A stretch of 64,000 bases of DNA from Mycolicibacterium nivoides (GTDB lineage: Bacteria > Actinomycetota > Actinomycetes > Mycobacteriales > Mycobacteriaceae): assembly GCF_003855255.1 (NCBI RefSeq), contig NZ_CP034072.1:6366753-6430752 (forward strand). The letters run 5' to 3'. The translations under genes and the position numbers were made by a program. Position 1 is the stretch's first letter; the number at the start of each line of letters is the position of its first letter. The notes below the pieces were generated by a model. It did no database searches, was not told where the DNA came from, and worked only from the letters and a program-made list of their open reading frames with translations. Shown here piece by piece: positions 42,966 to 52,343 of the stretch.

Positions 42966-43562
42966 ATGGCGACGGCGTTCACACAGGACGAGAAACAACG
43001 AATCAGCGACGCCTTGCTCGACGTCGGCGAGCAGCGGTTCATCGCGCACGGTTTGAAGAAGACATCGCTCGACGAACTCGTCGCGGCGGTGGGCATCGCC
43101 AAAGGCAGTTTCTACGCCTTCTTCGACTCGAAGGAGTCGCTGTACCTCGAGGTGATGCTGAAGCGGGCACCGAGTGTGGCCGCCCGCGTCGCCGCCACGC
43201 TCGAGGCCCCGGTGAGCGAGGACGGACTCGTCGCGGTCCTGCGGGGCGTCACCGACGCACTGGCCGACGATCCCATGTACCGGCGGCTGATCACGCGCCC
43301 CGAAGAACTCGACGCCGTAACCCACCGCCTCGGCAGCGAGCAGATCGCCCGCGTCACACCACATCTGGTGACACCACTGCTCGACTATCTGACGACGGGC
43401 CAGAACGAAGGCACACTCGTCGACGACATCGAGCCCGCGGTCCTGCTCCAAGTCATCCGCACCATCGGCCTGGTGGTCATGCACCGCGACCGCTTCGAAC
43501 CCGGCTACGACTCCGTACTCGATGCCACCATCCGCACGCTGGCGAGAGGAATGCTTCGATGA
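42966..43562 (+). CDS. TetR family regulator
   Basis: 198 residues. HTH: ALLDVGEQRFIAHGLKKTSL, DELVAAVGIAKGSFYAFFDS. The C-terminal domain is typical and no ligand can be inferred. The stop overlaps the next ATG by 4 nt, so it is co-translated with the membrane protein gene that follows and probably controls this two-gene operon. Confidence 0.87.
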   Translation: MATAFTQDEKQRISDALLDVGEQRFIAHGLKKTSLDELVAAVGIAKGSFYAFFDSKESLYLEVMLKRAPSVAARVAATLEAPVSEDGLVAVLRGVTDALADDPMYRRLITRPEELDAVTHRLGSEQIARVTPHLVTPLLDYLTTGQNEGTLVDDIEPAVLLQVIRTIGLVVMHRDRFEPGYDSVLDATIRTLARGMLR

Positions 43563-44038
43563 GCCTTCTGGACAGGTACGCCCGCATGGCCGGGATGAGC
43601 GACGAAGCGTGGCGCCGCCATGCCAATCCGTGGAGCGTGTGGACCAGATTCGCCGCCATTCCGCCGGCGATCCTGGCGATCTGGAGCCGCACATGGATCG
43701 GCTGGTGGGCACTGGTCCCGCTGGCGGTGGTCGCACTGTGGCTGTGGTGGAATCCGCACGCGTTCGCGCCGATCGACAAGCCGACGGCGTGGTCGTCGAA
43801 GGGCATCTACGGCGAACGGATGTGGATGCGTGATCGGACCCGGATTCCGCAGGGATTCAGCGTGGTCCAACGGATTTGGACACTGAACGCGGTCGCCGGA
43901 TTCGCCATGCTCGTCTACGGCTTGATCGCGCTCCACGCGTGGCCGACAGTATCGGGTGCCGCGCTGATCGTCCTCGGTCAGCTATGGCGCATCGATCGGC
44001 TCGGGATTCTGTACGAGCAGTCAGGCGAGGAACCGTAG
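43559..44038 (+). CDS. Small DUF6653-like membrane protein
   Basis: 159 residues. Motif-like N-terminus LLDRYARMAGMSDEAWRRHANPWSVWTRF, then two hydrophobic pairs around FAAIPPAILAIW, WALVPLAVVALWLWW and VAGFAMLVYGLIALHAW. Many Trp. It resembles the DUF6653 family, which has no assigned role. Coupled by ATGA to the TetR gene. Convergent with the diol dehydratase reactivase gene. Confidence 0.7.
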   Translation: MSLLDRYARMAGMSDEAWRRHANPWSVWTRFAAIPPAILAIWSRTWIGWWALVPLAVVALWLWWNPHAFAPIDKPTAWSSKGIYGERMWMRDRTRIPQGFSVVQRIWTLNAVAGFAMLVYGLIALHAWPTVSGAALIVLGQLWRIDRLGILYEQSGEEP

Positions 44039-44049
44039 AGTCCTCGCGT

Positions 44050-45633
44050 CTACCCTCTCGTCGCAATGGCTACGAGCCCGTAGGCCACCGCAAAGCGATG
44101 ACCAAGCCGTCCACCCACATTGCCCCGGCCCACGCTGACCTGATGGCCGAGTTGTTCACTGACCGCTCGGACGAGCTCGTCGTCACTGGCTCCCCCACCG
44201 ACCAGGAGCACTCCGGTTGCACCAGGTGCCACCTGTTCCAGTCCCCTCATCACGTTACCGCCGATGACCAGCCTTTTCGCCGCGAGTCGCCAACTGCGCC
44301 ATTCCGTTCCGGACATCCGCGACGTGAACGGCAGTAGGCCGCTGGGAGCCGAGGTCAGTAGCCACCCCGTACACCGGCCGCTGATCGGCTTGTCGAGAAA
44401 CTGGCGACGGCCATGCTCATCCTCGACGAGTTGAACAGTGACCGCCGTGACCGCCTCCGCGCGTTTCGCGTACTCCGCGGCGCTTCTGGAGATGTCGAGG
44501 GCGCTGGAGGTGGCGGTGGTGAGCAGTTGCCCCGCCCCAGGCAGGACCACGCGGGATCCGTTCGTGACGACGTCCACGGTGCCACCGCCGATGTCCACCA
44601 CCACGACGTCGTCGGTGACGCCGGGCGTGGTCACGGCCCCGACCCGCGCCGCAGCGGCCTCCGAATCGATTCGGGTGACGTCGACCCCGAGCGCTTCCCC
44701 GAGCTCATCGGCGCCGGCCGGCGGGGCCTCGGCACCGCCCATGGTGGCCATCACCACACTGTCGACGGTGACCGATCCCCGTCGTGAATTTGCTTGTGCC
44801 GCAATATCTGCCAAATGTATGGAATGAACCAGTCCGGTCGGTCCACCGGCTTCGGAGGCTGAATCGGACGTCCGCAGGGGTGGCGTGTCGCGCGCCGGCG
44901 CAGAGCTGTCGAGCGAGACGACGGCGCACGCGCTGTCGAAGAGCCGATCCGCTACGACGCGGGCGTCAACCCGTTCGTCGTCCCGCAAGCTGAACACATC
45001 GGCCAGCCAGAACGGGTCGGTGAGGTGCTGCAGTGGCGCCACACCCTGGCGCACCTCGACGGCGATCAGCGTCGCCGAAAGCAGCTGCCGCACATCGACA
45101 TCGTCGACCACCGGCAGAGCGGTACCGAGCCGGTTCGACACCAGCACCGCCTCGTCGTTCTCCGTCAGCACCGCGACGACGTTCCGGCCATCCTCGATGG
45201 CCGCGTTCACCGCGCCGGCCACCTCGCGGTATCCCCGATCCCGGGTCGCGCAGGCGACGACCGGGCGACCGTCGACCTGGCCGAGACGGTCGACCGGTAC
45301 AGGAACACCGACGCCGACGGCATCGCCCGCCGTGGTTGCCGCCGACCGGGTGGCGATGGTGAGGCGCCCGGTGCGCCGGGTCTCCAGCTTGACCCGTTCG
45401 ACAGATGAGCGGACGGGACCGGTTGGGGCGAATGCCGCCCGCTCGATTGCCAGCCCATGCGCATCAGCCAGGCGTCGTGCCAGCTGAGCGGCGCCCTGGA
45501 CGGCCCTCGGCGACCCCTTGCCGCCGCGCGTCGGTGTGCGCGCGCTGGCCAATACGTCGAGTTCGGCGCCCGCACTGCAGAGGACCACCTCGGTGGTGGA
45601 ATTGCCGATGTCGACGCCGGCCCAAATGGTCAT
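44050..45633 (-). CDS. Diol dehydratase reactivase, large ATPase subunit
   Basis: 527 residues. Actin/Hsp70-like fold: WAGVDIGNSTTEVVLC at the N-terminus (phosphate 1), swivelling-domain sequences in the middle, VVVDIGGGTVDVVTNG (phosphate 2) and VLLVGGGASDDELV (adenosine site). DdrA/PduG-type proteins exchange damaged cobalamin in diol dehydratase. The small reactivase subunit (DdrB/PduH) is not visible in the window. The start overlaps the small-subunit gene by 4 nt. Confidence 0.9.
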   Translation of the reverse strand: MTIWAGVDIGNSTTEVVLCSAGAELDVLASARTPTRGGKGSPRAVQGAAQLARRLADAHGLAIERAAFAPTGPVRSSVERVKLETRRTGRLTIATRSAATTAGDAVGVGVPVPVDRLGQVDGRPVVACATRDRGYREVAGAVNAAIEDGRNVVAVLTENDEAVLVSNRLGTALPVVDDVDVRQLLSATLIAVEVRQGVAPLQHLTDPFWLADVFSLRDDERVDARVVADRLFDSACAVVSLDSSAPARDTPPLRTSDSASEAGGPTGLVHSIHLADIAAQANSRRGSVTVDSVVMATMGGAEAPPAGADELGEALGVDVTRIDSEAAAARVGAVTTPGVTDDVVVVDIGGGTVDVVTNGSRVVLPGAGQLLTTATSSALDISRSAAEYAKRAEAVTAVTVQLVEDEHGRRQFLDKPISGRCTGWLLTSAPSGLLPFTSRMSGTEWRSWRLAAKRLVIGGNVMRGLEQVAPGATGVLLVGGGASDDELVRAVSEQLGHQVSVGRGNVGGRLGHRFAVAYGLVAIATRG

Positions 45634-45989
45634 CGCAGCAGGCCGCGCCGTTGGTAGACCTCCGCGGCCTCACGGACGAACTCGGCGCAGATGTGCGCCT
45701 GCTGTCCGGCCAACCTCTGTGCAAGATCCTGCAACTCGGCGAAACTGGAGCGACCCGGTCGAAGGGCCTCGTATGCCGACAGCATGTCATCCGAGCTCAG
45801 CGCGGTCATCTCGGCCGCTCGCCGCAGATTCATGGCCAGCTGCGCCGATCCGGTGCGCTCGGCAGTCGCCGCCTGAACGAGCAGGGTCTCTCGGCTGATC
45901 CGGATGTCGTCAAGGACAAGATCCCCGTTGCGGGCAGCCTCGACGGTCACCTCGGCAACGCTCCGGCCGGAGTGTGAGGAGACGGTCAT
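45630..45989 (-). CDS. Diol dehydratase small (gamma) subunit
   Basis: 119 residues. It matches the PduE/DhaB3 type: LVLDDIRISRETLLVQAATA, AQLAMNLRRAAEMTALSSDD, LSAYEALRPGRSSFAELQDL. It caps the large subunit in the (alpha beta gamma)2 enzyme. Overlaps its neighbours by 4 nt on both sides, so stoichiometric expression is expected. Confidence 0.9.
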   Translation of the reverse strand: MTVSSHSGRSVAEVTVEAARNGDLVLDDIRISRETLLVQAATAERTGSAQLAMNLRRAAEMTALSSDDMLSAYEALRPGRSSFAELQDLAQRLAGQQAHICAEFVREAAEVYQRRGLLR

Positions 45990-48265
45990 TGCGTGAACTC
46001 CAGTTCGATGTGGGGGTTGCGGTTCTCGTCGCGGTGTTCGGACTGCTCCCGCTCGATGGCGACCATCGACACCACCCTGGTGTGGTATCTCGCGGTGATC
46101 GCCTCCTCCGTGTAGGCGTTGCGCATCGGGGCCGGCGTAGCGCCCTTTGCGTGCCGACCGGCGTTGATCCCGATGAGCCGGTACATCTCCGGTGTGATGA
46201 GCGGTGCGACGCTGAGCAATTCGAGGTTGGCCAGTGGTGTGAGGTCACGCCGGTGGATGATCGTCGTGCCCTTGGCCTGGAGCCCGACCGCGATGCCGGA
46301 TCCGGACAACCGAGCCGCGGACTTACCGATGGCCCCCAGGTCGATGCTGTCGGTGATCCGGACCAGGCGCGGTACGCACTGTTCCTCCTCGAGCCCAGCC
46401 AGAATCTGCTCCAGCGCGTCATAGATGGTCAGACCCGAAAGAGTCTGAAACAGCTTGGTACCGAACGCGGGTGAGACGCCGATGACGACCTCGCGGGGGT
46501 CGTCGCCGACCCCGGCGGCGCCGATTGCAACGAGCCGCTCCGGCTGGGCGAAGGTGGCCTGCTCCTTGACCAGATCGGCTACCGACCTCGCCTGCCGTAC
46601 CGCGTCGATCTGGGCTTGGCGCTCCGCTGACGGTCGGTAGCCCGTCCCGGGTCCGCGGTAGTCGTTCGGATCTTGCAGCGCCGACAGTACATTCATCTCC
46701 TCGTCGAAGATGGCGGCGGTCTGAAGATAGTCGCCGGTGACTCTGGCCTTGGCCATGCCCAGCACGCGGTCGGCGAGGTCGGTGAAACCGGTCTCGGCGA
46801 GCGCGGTGACGACATCGAGCACGGTAAGCCCCGACTGGTCGATCATCCTGGCCGCGCTGAGCACCTTGACCCCGTCGGTCTGCGGAAGATCCTTGGAACC
46901 TTGCGCTCCCACAACGGCTTCCACGTGATCGTCGTCGAAGTCGGCGAGGCCGAGATACTCGAAAACCGCACGGGTGGCCTCGGCGGCCAGCCGCCGCATC
47001 GCCTCCAGCGTGGTCGGGTCGACCGACCGCAATCCCCCGTCGACGCCCCAGTCCCGCTGCAGCACCAGGTAGTCGTCGAGATCGTCGGCATTGAAGTTCG
47101 AAGGCCCGAACATGTTGTCGTAGGCGGATACGGACCCAAACCCGGAGAAGATGAAATCCGACCCGGACAACAGCACCGGCAACGTCCGGCTGGTTCGGCG
47201 CATCGTCGACTCGGACATCAAACTGTCGTTGCCGCTGCACGACTCCAGCCCGCGCAGCATGACCATCAGGTTCTCGGCGATCAGTTCGCGAACACCTCCG
47301 GGCACCGAGGCCGTGATGCCGGCACCGTCGATACCGCCGTTCTGCACACCCTGCGCTCCAATGCCCTTGGCCAGCGCCACGCACCGAGACTCCAAGTAGT
47401 TCATGGACTTTCGCTCGGCCTGGCCCATGAGTACCTCGGAGCCGGCCCCACTGGACAACCGCATCTTGATCCCGCGCGAAGCGTACGACGAGGTCAGGAA
47501 CGCCTTGGACCACGGAGTGTCGTCGCCGTCGGTGAAGACCTGCTCGGTGCCGTACACCGACACCGTCTCCGCGTAGGACACCAGCCCGCGCACACCCAGC
47601 TCCAGCTCGCGCGCCTCCTCGACAGAGCACTGGGTCAGGGCACCGGGCGCGGGCACCTGGGAACCGATCAGCAGCCCCACCGCAACAGCCGGGGCATCGT
47701 CGAGCACCGGCACCGTCGCCTCCAGTTCCCGGAACCCGTAGACCACGGCGGTAGCCGCATCGGCGGCGATCAGCAACGGATCGTCGAGCCGATTGGTGAC
47801 GTGGGCCTGATTCGCCGGCGTCCGGCGCGCACGCATCTTCATCATGGCCATCTGGATCTCGACCGGTTGCAGCATCGAGACGACGCGAGCCATCTTGGCG
47901 GGGGTCAGCCCCGCACAGACCCGCAGCACCCGCTCACGAGGCACGCTCGAATCCACGATCATCCGCGCCAGATCGGTCTCGTCCATCGCCATCGACCGGG
48001 GCGCCTCGGTGTGGTCGATGGCGTACCGCACGATGAACTCGTCGATCGTGTCGAAGCTCGCGGCCGGGGTCGAGTCCATCTCGAGCACGCTGCCGTCGTC
48101 GGCCACGACCCAGGACGGTGCCGGGTCGTGGGGCGAAAGGTGCGAGATCATCCCCAGGTCCGGGTCGGGCTCGGCGAACCCGTCGAGGTTGACGCGCTGC
48201 TCGTCCAACAGCCGAATGCGTCCCAGCCGGTGATCCTGCTCGATGTCGGTGCTGTTCAGGTGCAT
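45986..48265 (-). CDS. B12-dependent diol/glycerol dehydratase, fused large and medium subunits
   Basis: 759 residues. Residues 1 to about 550 are the large (alpha) TIM-barrel subunit: DEFIVRYAIDHTEAP, KMARVVSMLQPVEIQMAMMKMR, SSGAGSEVLMGQAERKSMNYLESR and GSKDLPQTDGVKVL. Residues from about 590 are the medium (beta) subunit, with VVIGVSPAFGTKLFQTLSGL and KGTTIIHRRDLTPLANLELL. Fusion of alpha and beta is known in actinobacterial diol dehydratases. It converts 1,2-propanediol, glycerol or a related diol to the aldehyde using adenosylcobalamin. No microcompartment genes are adjacent. Divergent from an APC permease. Confidence 0.92.
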   Translation of the reverse strand: MHLNSTDIEQDHRLGRIRLLDEQRVNLDGFAEPDPDLGMISHLSPHDPAPSWVVADDGSVLEMDSTPAASFDTIDEFIVRYAIDHTEAPRSMAMDETDLARMIVDSSVPRERVLRVCAGLTPAKMARVVSMLQPVEIQMAMMKMRARRTPANQAHVTNRLDDPLLIAADAATAVVYGFRELEATVPVLDDAPAVAVGLLIGSQVPAPGALTQCSVEEARELELGVRGLVSYAETVSVYGTEQVFTDGDDTPWSKAFLTSSYASRGIKMRLSSGAGSEVLMGQAERKSMNYLESRCVALAKGIGAQGVQNGGIDGAGITASVPGGVRELIAENLMVMLRGLESCSGNDSLMSESTMRRTSRTLPVLLSGSDFIFSGFGSVSAYDNMFGPSNFNADDLDDYLVLQRDWGVDGGLRSVDPTTLEAMRRLAAEATRAVFEYLGLADFDDDHVEAVVGAQGSKDLPQTDGVKVLSAARMIDQSGLTVLDVVTALAETGFTDLADRVLGMAKARVTGDYLQTAAIFDEEMNVLSALQDPNDYRGPGTGYRPSAERQAQIDAVRQARSVADLVKEQATFAQPERLVAIGAAGVGDDPREVVIGVSPAFGTKLFQTLSGLTIYDALEQILAGLEEEQCVPRLVRITDSIDLGAIGKSAARLSGSGIAVGLQAKGTTIIHRRDLTPLANLELLSVAPLITPEMYRLIGINAGRHAKGATPAPMRNAYTEEAITARYHTRVVSMVAIEREQSEHRDENRNPHIELEFTQ

Positions 48266-48531
48266 GCCCCTCGCCGTGCCTCTCTATTGCGTGACGAGGC
48301 TCAGCATTGACGCAACGGTGTCGGGGGAACAACGACCCGCGCGGAGCTTCCAACAACCTGTTTGACGCGGACGCCACCTCCGGCACCCGATGTGACCTGG
48401 CCTACAACAAGGTGTTGGAAAGAGCCGCCCCACTACTGGCCGACGCCACGTCCTTCTCGCAGACTTCATCCCCGGAACTCGACGAGCGGCGCGTCTGCCG
48501 CTCCCGTGCCAGAGGTCAGAGAGGATCGCCC
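48266..48531. promoter_or_regulatory. Divergent promoter region, dehydratase operon / APC permease
   Basis: 266 nt between divergent starts. TTCCAACA (48348-48355) recurs inverted as TGTTGGAA (48413-48420); both copies are followed on their inner side by a C.TGTT-like stretch. They may be sites for the PucR-family regulator encoded downstream. A rightward frame runs through the region but has no recognisable sequence before ATG 48532. Confidence 0.35.
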
Positions 48532-49962
48532 ATGTCCCAGGTTGTCGACGCGGACAACACAAGGAGTCGCGACACGTCACCCGACGGCCGCCCCGCCAAG
48601 CTGCGCGGGAACCTCGGTGTGCCCGCCATCGTGCTGATGGTGGTGGCCGCCGCGGCGCCACTGTCGACCATCGGCGGCAACGTGCCGATCGCGATGGTGC
48701 TCGGAAAGACGACGGGTATTCCGGTCGCCTTCCTGGTGGCCGGAGCGGTCTTCCTGCTCTTCGCGGCCAGCTTCGTCGCGATGTCGAAGTACGTCACCAA
48801 GCCAGGCGCCTTCTACGCCTACATCCAGATGGCACTCGGCCGTGCAGCCGGGGCCGGGGCCGCGGTGCTCGCCCTGCCGGCATACATGGCGACGCTGCTG
48901 GGCGTGGCGGCCTACGACGGCGTCATCCTTGCCGGCCTCATCGAGCGCTTCGGCGGGCCAGAGATTCCGTGGTGGCTGCTGACCGCGCTGGTACTCGCGG
49001 CCGTCGCATGGCTGGGCTACCGCGACATCGATCTCAGCGCCAAGGTGCTGGGGATCTTCCTGGTCTCCGAGGTGGCCATCCTGGTTGTCCTCGACCTGGT
49101 CATCGTGCTGCGGGGCGGTGAGCACGGAATCACCGGTGACTCCTTCACCCCGCAGGGCCTGGCCGGCGGAGTGGGAATCGCTCTGTTGTACGCGCTGTGG
49201 GGCTTCGTCGGCGTCGAGGCGACCGCGGTCTTCCGCGACGAGGCCAAGGACCCCGACCGAACGGTTCCGCGGGCGACCTACTGGGCTGTCGGCATCGTGG
49301 CGAGCTTCTACGCCTTCTCCAGCTGGGCCCTGATCGAGGGCAACGGTGGCCCGGACGCCATCGCGGCAGCCGAAGCCGATCCAGACAACTTCATGGTGAA
49401 CACCGCCCAGCAATACCTCGGCATGCTGGGGCGCGACCTCACCACCGGCTTCTGGTTCATCAGCGTCTTCGCCTGCGCCCTGGCCTTCCACAACATCGCC
49501 TCGCGATACGCCTTCGCGCTGGGACAGAGCGGCGTCTTCTCGAAGCGCCTGGGCGAGGTCCACGGCCGCCACGGTGCCCCGTCGAACGCGTCGCTCGCCA
49601 TCACCGTCGCCTCGTTCGTGGCCATGGGCATCTTCGCCGCGCTCCAGCTGGACCCGGTACTGCAGATTTTCGGCCCCCTGGGAGGCCTCGGCATCTACGC
49701 ACTGGCGATCCTGTGGTTGCTGACGACGATCTCCGTGGTGATCTTCTTCCGCCGCCGCGGCGACTCGACCCGCAACGTGGTGTTGGGCTCGGCCGCCACG
49801 CTCGCCCTGGCCGGGGCACTGGTGCTGGTCGTGTCCAATCTGACCCTGATCGTCGGTGGTAGCTCAACCCTCGCAGCGATCTTCGGTGTGATGCCGCTGG
49901 TGCTCTTCGGAGGGGGCATGCTGCTGAGTCGGCGATCGACCGCAGACCTGGCCGAGGTCTGA
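48532..49962 (+). CDS. APC-family amino acid/amine permease
   Basis: 476 residues, about 12 hydrophobic segments, of the AdiC/EutP-like APC type: GNLGVPAIVLMVVAAAAPLS, GGNVPIAMVLGKTTGIPVAF, SKYVTKPGAFYAYIQMALGR, and ALWGFVGVEATAVFRDEAKD. It probably imports an amine, amino alcohol or amino acid. GAGAGGA precedes ATG 48532. Followed by a strong terminator and then the PucR gene. Confidence 0.87.
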   Translation: MSQVVDADNTRSRDTSPDGRPAKLRGNLGVPAIVLMVVAAAAPLSTIGGNVPIAMVLGKTTGIPVAFLVAGAVFLLFAASFVAMSKYVTKPGAFYAYIQMALGRAAGAGAAVLALPAYMATLLGVAAYDGVILAGLIERFGGPEIPWWLLTALVLAAVAWLGYRDIDLSAKVLGIFLVSEVAILVVLDLVIVLRGGEHGITGDSFTPQGLAGGVGIALLYALWGFVGVEATAVFRDEAKDPDRTVPRATYWAVGIVASFYAFSSWALIEGNGGPDAIAAAEADPDNFMVNTAQQYLGMLGRDLTTGFWFISVFACALAFHNIASRYAFALGQSGVFSKRLGEVHGRHGAPSNASLAITVASFVAMGIFAALQLDPVLQIFGPLGGLGIYALAILWLLTTISVVIFFRRRGDSTRNVVLGSAATLALAGALVLVVSNLTLIVGGSSTLAAIFGVMPLVLFGGGMLLSRRSTADLAEV

Positions 49963-49969
49963 TCGACGA

Positions 49970-50007
49970 GGGCATGCTCGCGGACTCTCCGGTCCGCGAG
50001 CATGCCC
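49970..50007 (+). terminator. Strong hairpin terminator after the APC permease
   Basis: GGGCATGCTCGCGGAC pairs perfectly with GTCCGCGAGCATGCCC over 16 bp with a 6-nt loop, starting 8 nt past the stop codon. Confidence 0.88.
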
Positions 50008-50138
50008 CTCACGTGCTGCGAGAACGCCCGCGATTTGCTGGTACCGTCGAGCTCGGGGGTGTGGGTGTGCCGCCGCGGTCTCGCCGACAAGAACGACGAA
50101 CAAGCGGACCGCAACGGTAGATCAGGAGAAGGCGCGAC

Positions 50139-51218
50139 ATGTCCCAGGACTCGCCGCTGAGCGTGGCGGCGGCCTTGACCGTGGCGCCGTTGGACCGGGG
50201 TTCCGTGGTCGCCGGTCATCGCGGCCTGACCCGTGAAGTCACCTGGGTGGACATCATCCACGCGCCTGCGGAGTCCTTCATCCGCCCCGGCGACCTGGTG
50301 TTGTGCACCGGCGCCGACATCCGGCAGCCCGGCAACCGGGAGTTCCTCGCTTATCTCGTGTCCTCCCATGCGGCGGGGCTCATATTGAGCCCTCCCCCCG
50401 AGGTCACCGTCCGCGAACTCCTCAGCTCGCTGGTTCCGCTCGCCGATCGTCATGAGTTCCCGGTGGTACTTCTGCCATGGGAGATCGCCTTCGCCGATGT
50501 TCAGAAACGCCTGCTCCCACTGTTGAGTCCCGCAATTCCCGGCGCCCAGGTCGAGATGGCCATCGGACGGCGCCAACATGACGACGCCGGCTGGAACGAC
50601 CTTGCCTCGGCCTTCGGCGAAGCCCTCGACGAGTTGGCGCTCTCCGCCGGTGTCTCGGTGCATTCCTCGGTCACCGATGACCTCGTGATGTGCCACTTCT
50701 CCTCGGCCCCGTCGGCCTCCACCGTCTCCGTGTTGGTCGCGTCCGCTCAGCGGCTGAGCGCGCTTCCCGACAATCTCGTGAGTTGGGCACTGCTCCCTCC
50801 TGTCCACGGACAGTCGGTCCCGGTGACGGCACCGGTACCGCCGGCCCTGCCCGGCCGGCCGGCCGGCTCGCGTCAATTCGCTGAGGTGCTGCGCCAGGAC
50901 CCACAGTCCATGGCGACCATCCTCGAGACCTTGCAGCCGCTCATCGACTACGACAAGACGCGCAGAGGTCAACTCGTCCACACGTTGGAAATCCTCCTCA
51001 ACGAGGCCACCAACATCAGCGCCGCAGCCAGAGCGCTCTACCTCAACCGGCACTCCCTGATCTATCGGATCAAGCTCATCGAGGAACTCACGGGCTTGTC
51101 ACTCAAGGACCCCGCCGACCGCTTCCAGTTGGAGGTCAGCGTTCGCGTGCACCAGATCAATGAGGCACGCATCGACGGTCAACATCCTGGGCCTGTGACG
51201 ACTGCTTGCTTTCCCTGA
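50139..51218 (+). CDS. PucR-family transcriptional regulator
   Basis: 359 residues. The N-terminal PucR domain has VTWVDIIHAPAESFIRPGDL, VLCTGADIR, and AAGLILSPPPE. The C-terminal HTH_30 has LVHTLEILLNEATNISAAAR and LYLNRHSLIYRIKLIEELTG. PucR regulators control purine, polyamine or amino-alcohol catabolism. Here the likely targets are the APC permease and the diol dehydratase operon. Own promoter after the terminator. Confidence 0.88.
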   Translation: MSQDSPLSVAAALTVAPLDRGSVVAGHRGLTREVTWVDIIHAPAESFIRPGDLVLCTGADIRQPGNREFLAYLVSSHAAGLILSPPPEVTVRELLSSLVPLADRHEFPVVLLPWEIAFADVQKRLLPLLSPAIPGAQVEMAIGRRQHDDAGWNDLASAFGEALDELALSAGVSVHSSVTDDLVMCHFSSAPSASTVSVLVASAQRLSALPDNLVSWALLPPVHGQSVPVTAPVPPALPGRPAGSRQFAEVLRQDPQSMATILETLQPLIDYDKTRRGQLVHTLEILLNEATNISAAARALYLNRHSLIYRIKLIEELTGLSLKDPADRFQLEVSVRVHQINEARIDGQHPGPVTTACFP

Positions 51219-51286
51219 CGGGTCGCGGAGCGTTCCACTCCCCTTTTTGCCGTCCCACGCCCGGCAATGATTCATCCTTCTCTGAA

Positions 51287-51302
51287 TACATCAGAAGATG
51301 TA
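51287..51302. promoter_or_regulatory. Palindromic operator over the cmtR-like start
   Basis: TACATC and GATGTA flank AGAA. The site covers the first ATG (51298) and likely -10 region, so repression of its own operon is expected and the real start may be GTG 51313. Confidence 0.6.
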
Positions 51303-51642
51303 CAGTCAGGTCGTGGAGACGCTGACCCAGGTGGCGGTATTGGCTCGGTTCGGGCATGCCCTGTCAGATCCGACCCGGTCCAAGGTCCTGCTGGCGCTCA
51401 AAGATTCACCCGCCTATCCGGCCGACCTCGCCGAAGCGGCGGGAGTATCCAGGCAGAGCATGTCCAATCACCTTGCCTGCCTTCGTGGTTGCGGCCTGGT
51501 GGTGACTGTTCCGGAGGGCCGCCGCACCCGCTACGAACTCGCCGACCCCAAACTGGCCCACGCGTTGAACGATCTGCTTCATGTGGTGCTGGCCGCCGAC
51601 TCGGAGCACTGCCCGAATGCCGCGTCGGACGGGTGTTGCTGA
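51298..51642 (+). CDS. cmtR: CmtR-like ArsR/SmtB metal-sensing repressor
   Basis: 114 residues (109 if GTG 51313 is used). Winged HTH AVLARFGHALSDPTRSKVLL, YPADLAEAAGVSRQSMSNHL, and ACLRGCGLVV, which carries the Cys pair that in CmtR binds Cd(II)/Pb(II) along the recognition helix. The C-terminal tail also has Cys (SEHCPNAASDGCC). It should leave its operator on metal binding and switch on the CDF transporter downstream. Stop and next start overlap (TGATG). Confidence 0.85.
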   Translation: MYSQVVETLTQVAVLARFGHALSDPTRSKVLLALKDSPAYPADLAEAAGVSRQSMSNHLACLRGCGLVVTVPEGRRTRYELADPKLAHALNDLLHVVLAADSEHCPNAASDGCC

Positions 51643-52331
51643 TGGCGTCTGACCTTCAGCAACCACCCGCTGACCTGGGCCCGGCGCGACGGGCGTTGCT
51701 GCACCGGCGGATCCGATGGTTCGTCGGGGCGACCATCACCTACAACGTGATCGAGGCGATTGTGGCCATCGCCGAAGGCGCCAGGGTGTCCTCGACCGCG
51801 TTGATCGGTTTCGGACTCGATTCGGTGATCGAAGTGTCCTCGGCTGCTGCGGTGGCATGGCAGTTTTCGGGCTCCGACCCGGAAGCCCGAGAAAAGACCG
51901 CACTGCGGATCATCGCCGTGTCGTTCTTTGCGCTGGCCGGCTACGTCACGGTCGAATCGATCCGCTCGCTCACCGGAGCGGCCGAGGCCCGGCACTCGGC
52001 AATCGGCATCGCACTGACCGCGGCCAGCCTGATCGTCATGCCGGTGCTGTCCTGGGCTCAACGCCGGGCAGGCCGTGAGCTGGGCTCTCGATCGGCGGTC
52101 GCCGATTCCAAGCAGACGCTGCTCTGCACCTACCTGTCCGCCGTGGTGCTCGCCGGGCTGGTCGTCAACAGCCTGTTCGGCTGGAGTTGGGCCGACCCGA
52201 TCGCCGCACTCATCCTCGCCGGTGTCGCCGTCCACGAAGGGCGCGAAGCGTGGCGCGGCCAAACCTGCTGCAACACAGCCATTCCCGACACCACCGCCGG
52301 AGAAGACTGCTGCCTGGACTGCGGTGACTGA
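51642..52331 (+). CDS. Cation diffusion facilitator-type metal transporter
   Basis: 229 residues, about six hydrophobic segments. RIRWFVGATITYNVIEAIVA, ALIGFGLDSVIEVSSAAAVA with the membrane metal-site Asp, ADSKQTLLCTYLSAVVLAGL, and GWSWADPIAALILAGVAV with the second Asp pair. The soluble C-terminal domain of typical CDF proteins is missing. Instead there is a short Cys-rich tail (QTCCN, DCCLDCGD) that could bind Cd/Zn. In an operon with cmtR, so heavy-metal efflux is the likely job. Confidence 0.82.
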   Translation: MASDLQQPPADLGPARRALLHRRIRWFVGATITYNVIEAIVAIAEGARVSSTALIGFGLDSVIEVSSAAAVAWQFSGSDPEAREKTALRIIAVSFFALAGYVTVESIRSLTGAAEARHSAIGIALTAASLIVMPVLSWAQRRAGRELGSRSAVADSKQTLLCTYLSAVVLAGLVVNSLFGWSWADPIAALILAGVAVHEGREAWRGQTCCNTAIPDTTAGEDCCLDCGD

Positions 52332-52343
52332 CGGAGCAAGGAG

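Noticed and set aside
44050..48265. Bacterial microcompartment locus
   Set aside because: Only dehydratase and reactivase genes are present; no shell, phosphotransacylase or aldehyde dehydrogenase genes lie on either side.
46673..48310. 545-codon open frame opposite the diol dehydratase
   Set aside because: It is antisense to a strongly conserved enzyme and has His/Arg-rich composition with no domain; long shadow frames are normal at this G+C content.
49695..51053. 452-codon leftward frame opposite the APC permease end and pucR
   Set aside because: Antisense to two well-supported genes, with no conserved pattern.
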